A DNA stretch of 46,252 bases from Legionellales bacterium (GTDB lineage Bacteria > Pseudomonadota > Gammaproteobacteria > UBA1113), in contig PAMH01000008.1 in assembly GCA_002707205.1 (NCBI GenBank), forward strand, positions 33,687 to 79,938. The letters are read 5' to 3'. The notes beneath the pieces were generated by a model. It ran no database searches and was not told where the DNA came from. It was given only the letters and a program-made list of their open reading frames with translations. A program made the translations under genes and the position numbers. Below, piece after piece: positions 43,887 to 46,252 of the stretch (its first letter is position 1; every line of letters starts with the position of its first letter).

Positions 43887-46163
43887 ATGTTAACCGTTTT
43901 GCGCCAAATTACACAAGAAGTTAGTCAGACGTCTGATTTGGGTCAAGCGTTAGAAAAAGCGGTGAAACGTATTAAAGAATCAATACATACGCAAGCTTGT
44001 AGTATTTTTTTAATTGATGATTTATCAGAGCAATTTGTTTTGGTTGCAACCAATGGTTTAAATCAAAAAGCAATTAATCATGTAAAGTTCCCTATTGATC
44101 AAGGGTTGGTTGGTTTAGTTGGACGACGAGCTGAACCTATCAATCTTGAAGATGCACCGAATCATCCTAGTTTTTATGCGGAGCCAATAGTAAAGGAAGG
44201 CAAGTTTCAGGCTTTTTTGGGTGTACCAATTATTCATCGAAGACAATTGCTTGGTGTTTTAATTGTTCAGCAAGAAGAAGCAAGACGATTTGATGAAGAT
44301 GAAGAAGCATTTCTTGTTACTTTATGTGCTCAGTTTGCAGGTATCTTGACACACGCAAAAAGTACTGGCGCATTAACACAACTTATTTATCCGCAACAGC
44401 AATTACTTTCAAATAGTACAATGGTATCTGGCATTCCTGGTGTCTCAGGCGTTGCAATGGGACGCGCCGTGGTAATTTATCCACCAACAAACTTAGATGC
44501 AGTTCCTGAGCGAGAAATTACTGATATTGAACAAGAAATTGTATTATTTAAGCAGGCTGTTGCATCAACCCAAACAGAAATTAAACGTTTACGTTCACGA
44601 TTAGAAAATACCGTTGCCGAGGATGAGTTAGCGTTATTTGATGTTTATTTACGTATGTTGGATTATGTAAATTTAGGCAGTGAAGTTGAAAATGAAATTA
44701 AAACAGGGCAATGGGCACAAGGCGCATTAAAAAAAATAATCCAGCAACATATTCGACATTTTTCTGATATGGAAGATGAATATCTTAAGGAAAGAGCGGA
44801 GGATATTAAAGATCTAGGCCTTAGAGTTTTAGCGAATTTACAAAAATCACAGCAAACTGAATCAAGTTTTTCTGAAAATACGATATTAGTGGGTGAAACA
44901 ATAAGCGCAGCGAATCTTGCCGAAGTACCTAAAGGACAATTAGTCGCAATTGTCTCTGCATCAGGTTCGCGAAACTCACATGTTGCCATTTTAGCACGAG
45001 CGTTAGGAATTCCTGCTGTATTGGGATTAGATAGTATTAAATTGAGTAACCTTGATGAAAAATCACTGATCGTCGATGGTTATCATGGCCATATTTATAT
45101 CGATCCAAATCCTGAGCTTGTCAGGGAATTTACAAAGTTAATTGCAGAGGAAGCAGAACTTAATGAAAATTTACAAACCCTGAGAAATTTACCGGCTGAG
45201 ACCTTAGATGGCCAAAAAGTTGATTTAAGGATTAATGCAGGCTTAGCGGTGGATTCAGGACTGCCTTTTTCTGTAGGTGCAGAAGGGGTTGGTTTATTTC
45301 GCACTGAAGTGCCGTTTATGACCAGAGACACTTTTCCAGCAGAGGAAGAGCAACGGGTTTTATATAAGCAGTTACTCGCTGCTTTTTCTCCACGTCCTGT
45401 GATTATGCGAACATTGGATATTGGGGGAGATAAAAATTTACCTTATTTTCATATTCAAGAAGAAAACCCTTACCTAGGATGGCGAGGGATACGTGTCACT
45501 TTAGATCATCCTGATGTGTTTTTGGTACAGATTCGTGCGATGCTAAAGGCAAGTCTAGGATATAATAATTTAGGTATTATGTTACCAATGATTTCATCTA
45601 TTGGTGAATTAGATGAAGCATTAGCTTTTATTACACAAGCCTATCAAGAATTATTAGAAGAGGGCATTGAAATTACAAAGCCGCAGATTGGTGTTATGAT
45701 TGAAGTGCCTTCTGCCGTTTATCAAATTAAGGCATTTGCTAAACGGGTTGATTTTCTATCGGTAGGAAGTAATGATTTAACGCAATATTTATTGGCTGTC
45801 GATAGGAATAATTCTCGTGTTGCAGGTTTATATGACTCTTTACATCCAGCGGTATTATCTGCATTACAATCAGTGGTAACTGCTGCAAAAGAAGTCGGAA
45901 AATATGTCAGTATTTGTGGTGAGATGGCCAGTGATCCTGTCGCTGTTGTTTTACTTTTAGGTATGGGCTTTCAAGGATTAAGTATGAACCCTGCAAGTTT
46001 ACTCAGAATTAAATGTGTTGTGCGAAATTTTTCACAACAAGAAGCAGAACAGTTGTTGATGCAGGCAATGCAACAAGAAAATGCGAGTGAGATCAGAATT
46101 ATTATCGAGAAAGCATTGGATAATGCAGGATTGGGTGGGCTGATTAGAGCAGGGAGTCGTTAA
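43887..46163 (+). CDS. ptsP: Phosphoenolpyruvate-protein phosphotransferase PtsP (enzyme I-Ntr)
   Basis: The 758-residue enzyme starts the nitrogen PTS phosphorelay. It has an N-terminal GAF domain (about 1-160), an enzyme I N-domain (about 180-320), the swivelling His domain with SGSRNSHVAILARALGIPA (active His about 365) and a PEP-binding barrel. The barrel carries EGVGLFRTEVPFM, RTLDIGGDKNLPY, EVPSAVYQI and SICGEMASDP with the catalytic Cys. All key residues are present. Partner NPr and IIA-Ntr are outside the window. Confidence 0.96.
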   Translation: MLTVLRQITQEVSQTSDLGQALEKAVKRIKESIHTQACSIFLIDDLSEQFVLVATNGLNQKAINHVKFPIDQGLVGLVGRRAEPINLEDAPNHPSFYAEPIVKEGKFQAFLGVPIIHRRQLLGVLIVQQEEARRFDEDEEAFLVTLCAQFAGILTHAKSTGALTQLIYPQQQLLSNSTMVSGIPGVSGVAMGRAVVIYPPTNLDAVPEREITDIEQEIVLFKQAVASTQTEIKRLRSRLENTVAEDELALFDVYLRMLDYVNLGSEVENEIKTGQWAQGALKKIIQQHIRHFSDMEDEYLKERAEDIKDLGLRVLANLQKSQQTESSFSENTILVGETISAANLAEVPKGQLVAIVSASGSRNSHVAILARALGIPAVLGLDSIKLSNLDEKSLIVDGYHGHIYIDPNPELVREFTKLIAEEAELNENLQTLRNLPAETLDGQKVDLRINAGLAVDSGLPFSVGAEGVGLFRTEVPFMTRDTFPAEEEQRVLYKQLLAAFSPRPVIMRTLDIGGDKNLPYFHIQEENPYLGWRGIRVTLDHPDVFLVQIRAMLKASLGYNNLGIMLPMISSIGELDEALAFITQAYQELLEEGIEITKPQIGVMIEVPSAVYQIKAFAKRVDFLSVGSNDLTQYLLAVDRNNSRVAGLYDSLHPAVLSALQSVVTAAKEVGKYVSICGEMASDPVAVVLLLGMGFQGLSMNPASLLRIKCVVRNFSQQEAEQLLMQAMQQENASEIRIIIEKALDNAGLGGLIRAGSR

Positions 46164-46164
46164 T

Positions 46165-46252
46165 ATGTGGTGGGAAATTCTGCTTTATATTATAGGTGGT
46201 GCGCTAACTGGTTTTCTAGCAGGATTACTTGGTATTGGAGGTGGTTTAGTTG
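46165..46252 (+). CDS. TauE/SafE-family membrane permease (partial, 3' end outside window)
   Basis: The first 29 codons begin MWWEILLYIIGGALTGFLAG and then LLGIGGGLV, the typical opening helix and GxGGG motif of DUF81/TauE sulfite-exporter-like permeases. The ATG lies one base after the ptsP stop, so it is probably cotranscribed. Only the N-terminus is visible. Confidence 0.78.
   Translation, partial: MWWEILLYIIGGALTGFLAGLLGIGGGLV

Noticed and set aside
1-46252. CRISPR arrays, tRNA or rRNA genes, integrases, transposases
   Set aside because: I looked for regular direct repeats, cloverleaf ends with GTTCRANNC and transposase or recombinase motifs and found none.

Overview
This is an AT-rich, gene-dense chromosomal segment of a gammaproteobacterium. 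Gene pairs such as dnaB-alr, trxA-rho, def-fmt-rsmB, purE-purK and rppH-ptsP, and a diiron coq7 for ubiquinone, fit that class. Low GC, several decaying genes and lineage-specific coiled-coil or membrane proteins suggest a host-associated lineage, perhaps Legionellales-like. That placement is inference. I see no rRNA, tRNA, CRISPR array, intact insertion sequence or prophage.

Layout. Positions 1-1965 (minus) hold a thiamine-precursor ABC importer under a TPP riboswitch. Positions 1999-9591 hold an EamA permease, a YciI protein, an RND efflux pair (adaptor and pump), a VOC-fold protein and an MFS exporter. Positions 9718-11488 hold rlmB, preceded by a promoter and a possible 20-codon leader ORF, then psd. 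Positions 11489-13575 are accessory and hold two related two-helix membrane proteins, the first broken by an in-frame stop. Positions 13629-20263 are mostly core: dnaB, alr, a Bax-like glucosaminidase, a membrane sulfatase-superfamily enzyme and tsaD. Positions 20284-22920 are again accessory: an N-terminally truncated GH5 glycosidase behind a consensus promoter, an unknown 315-residue protein and the eroded remains of its paralogue. Positions 22948-33966 are core: purEK with a flavin reductase and a small membrane protein, rho, trxA, folB, def, fmt, rsmB and mutL, plus a frameshifted small gene at 29140. Positions 34100-38931 are an arginine cluster. Positions 38933-46252 hold a coiled-coil protein, a second frameshifted small gene, coq7, a POT peptide transporter, rppH, ptsP and the start of a TauE-type permease.

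The most interesting unit is the arginine cluster: M20 amidohydrolase, astA, astD and a ureohydrolase. It contains the succinylating and dehydrogenase steps of the AST pathway. In place of AstB (a pentein-fold dihydrolase) and AstE (an M14-type desuccinylase) it carries a urea-releasing hydrolase and an M20 hydrolase. This may be an AST variant that releases urea.

The second theme is gene decay. Five loci are interrupted or truncated (11737, 20413, 22426, 29140, 40240). Two of these differ from an open frame by one base in a short homopolymer, so assembly error must be excluded before calling them pseudogenes.
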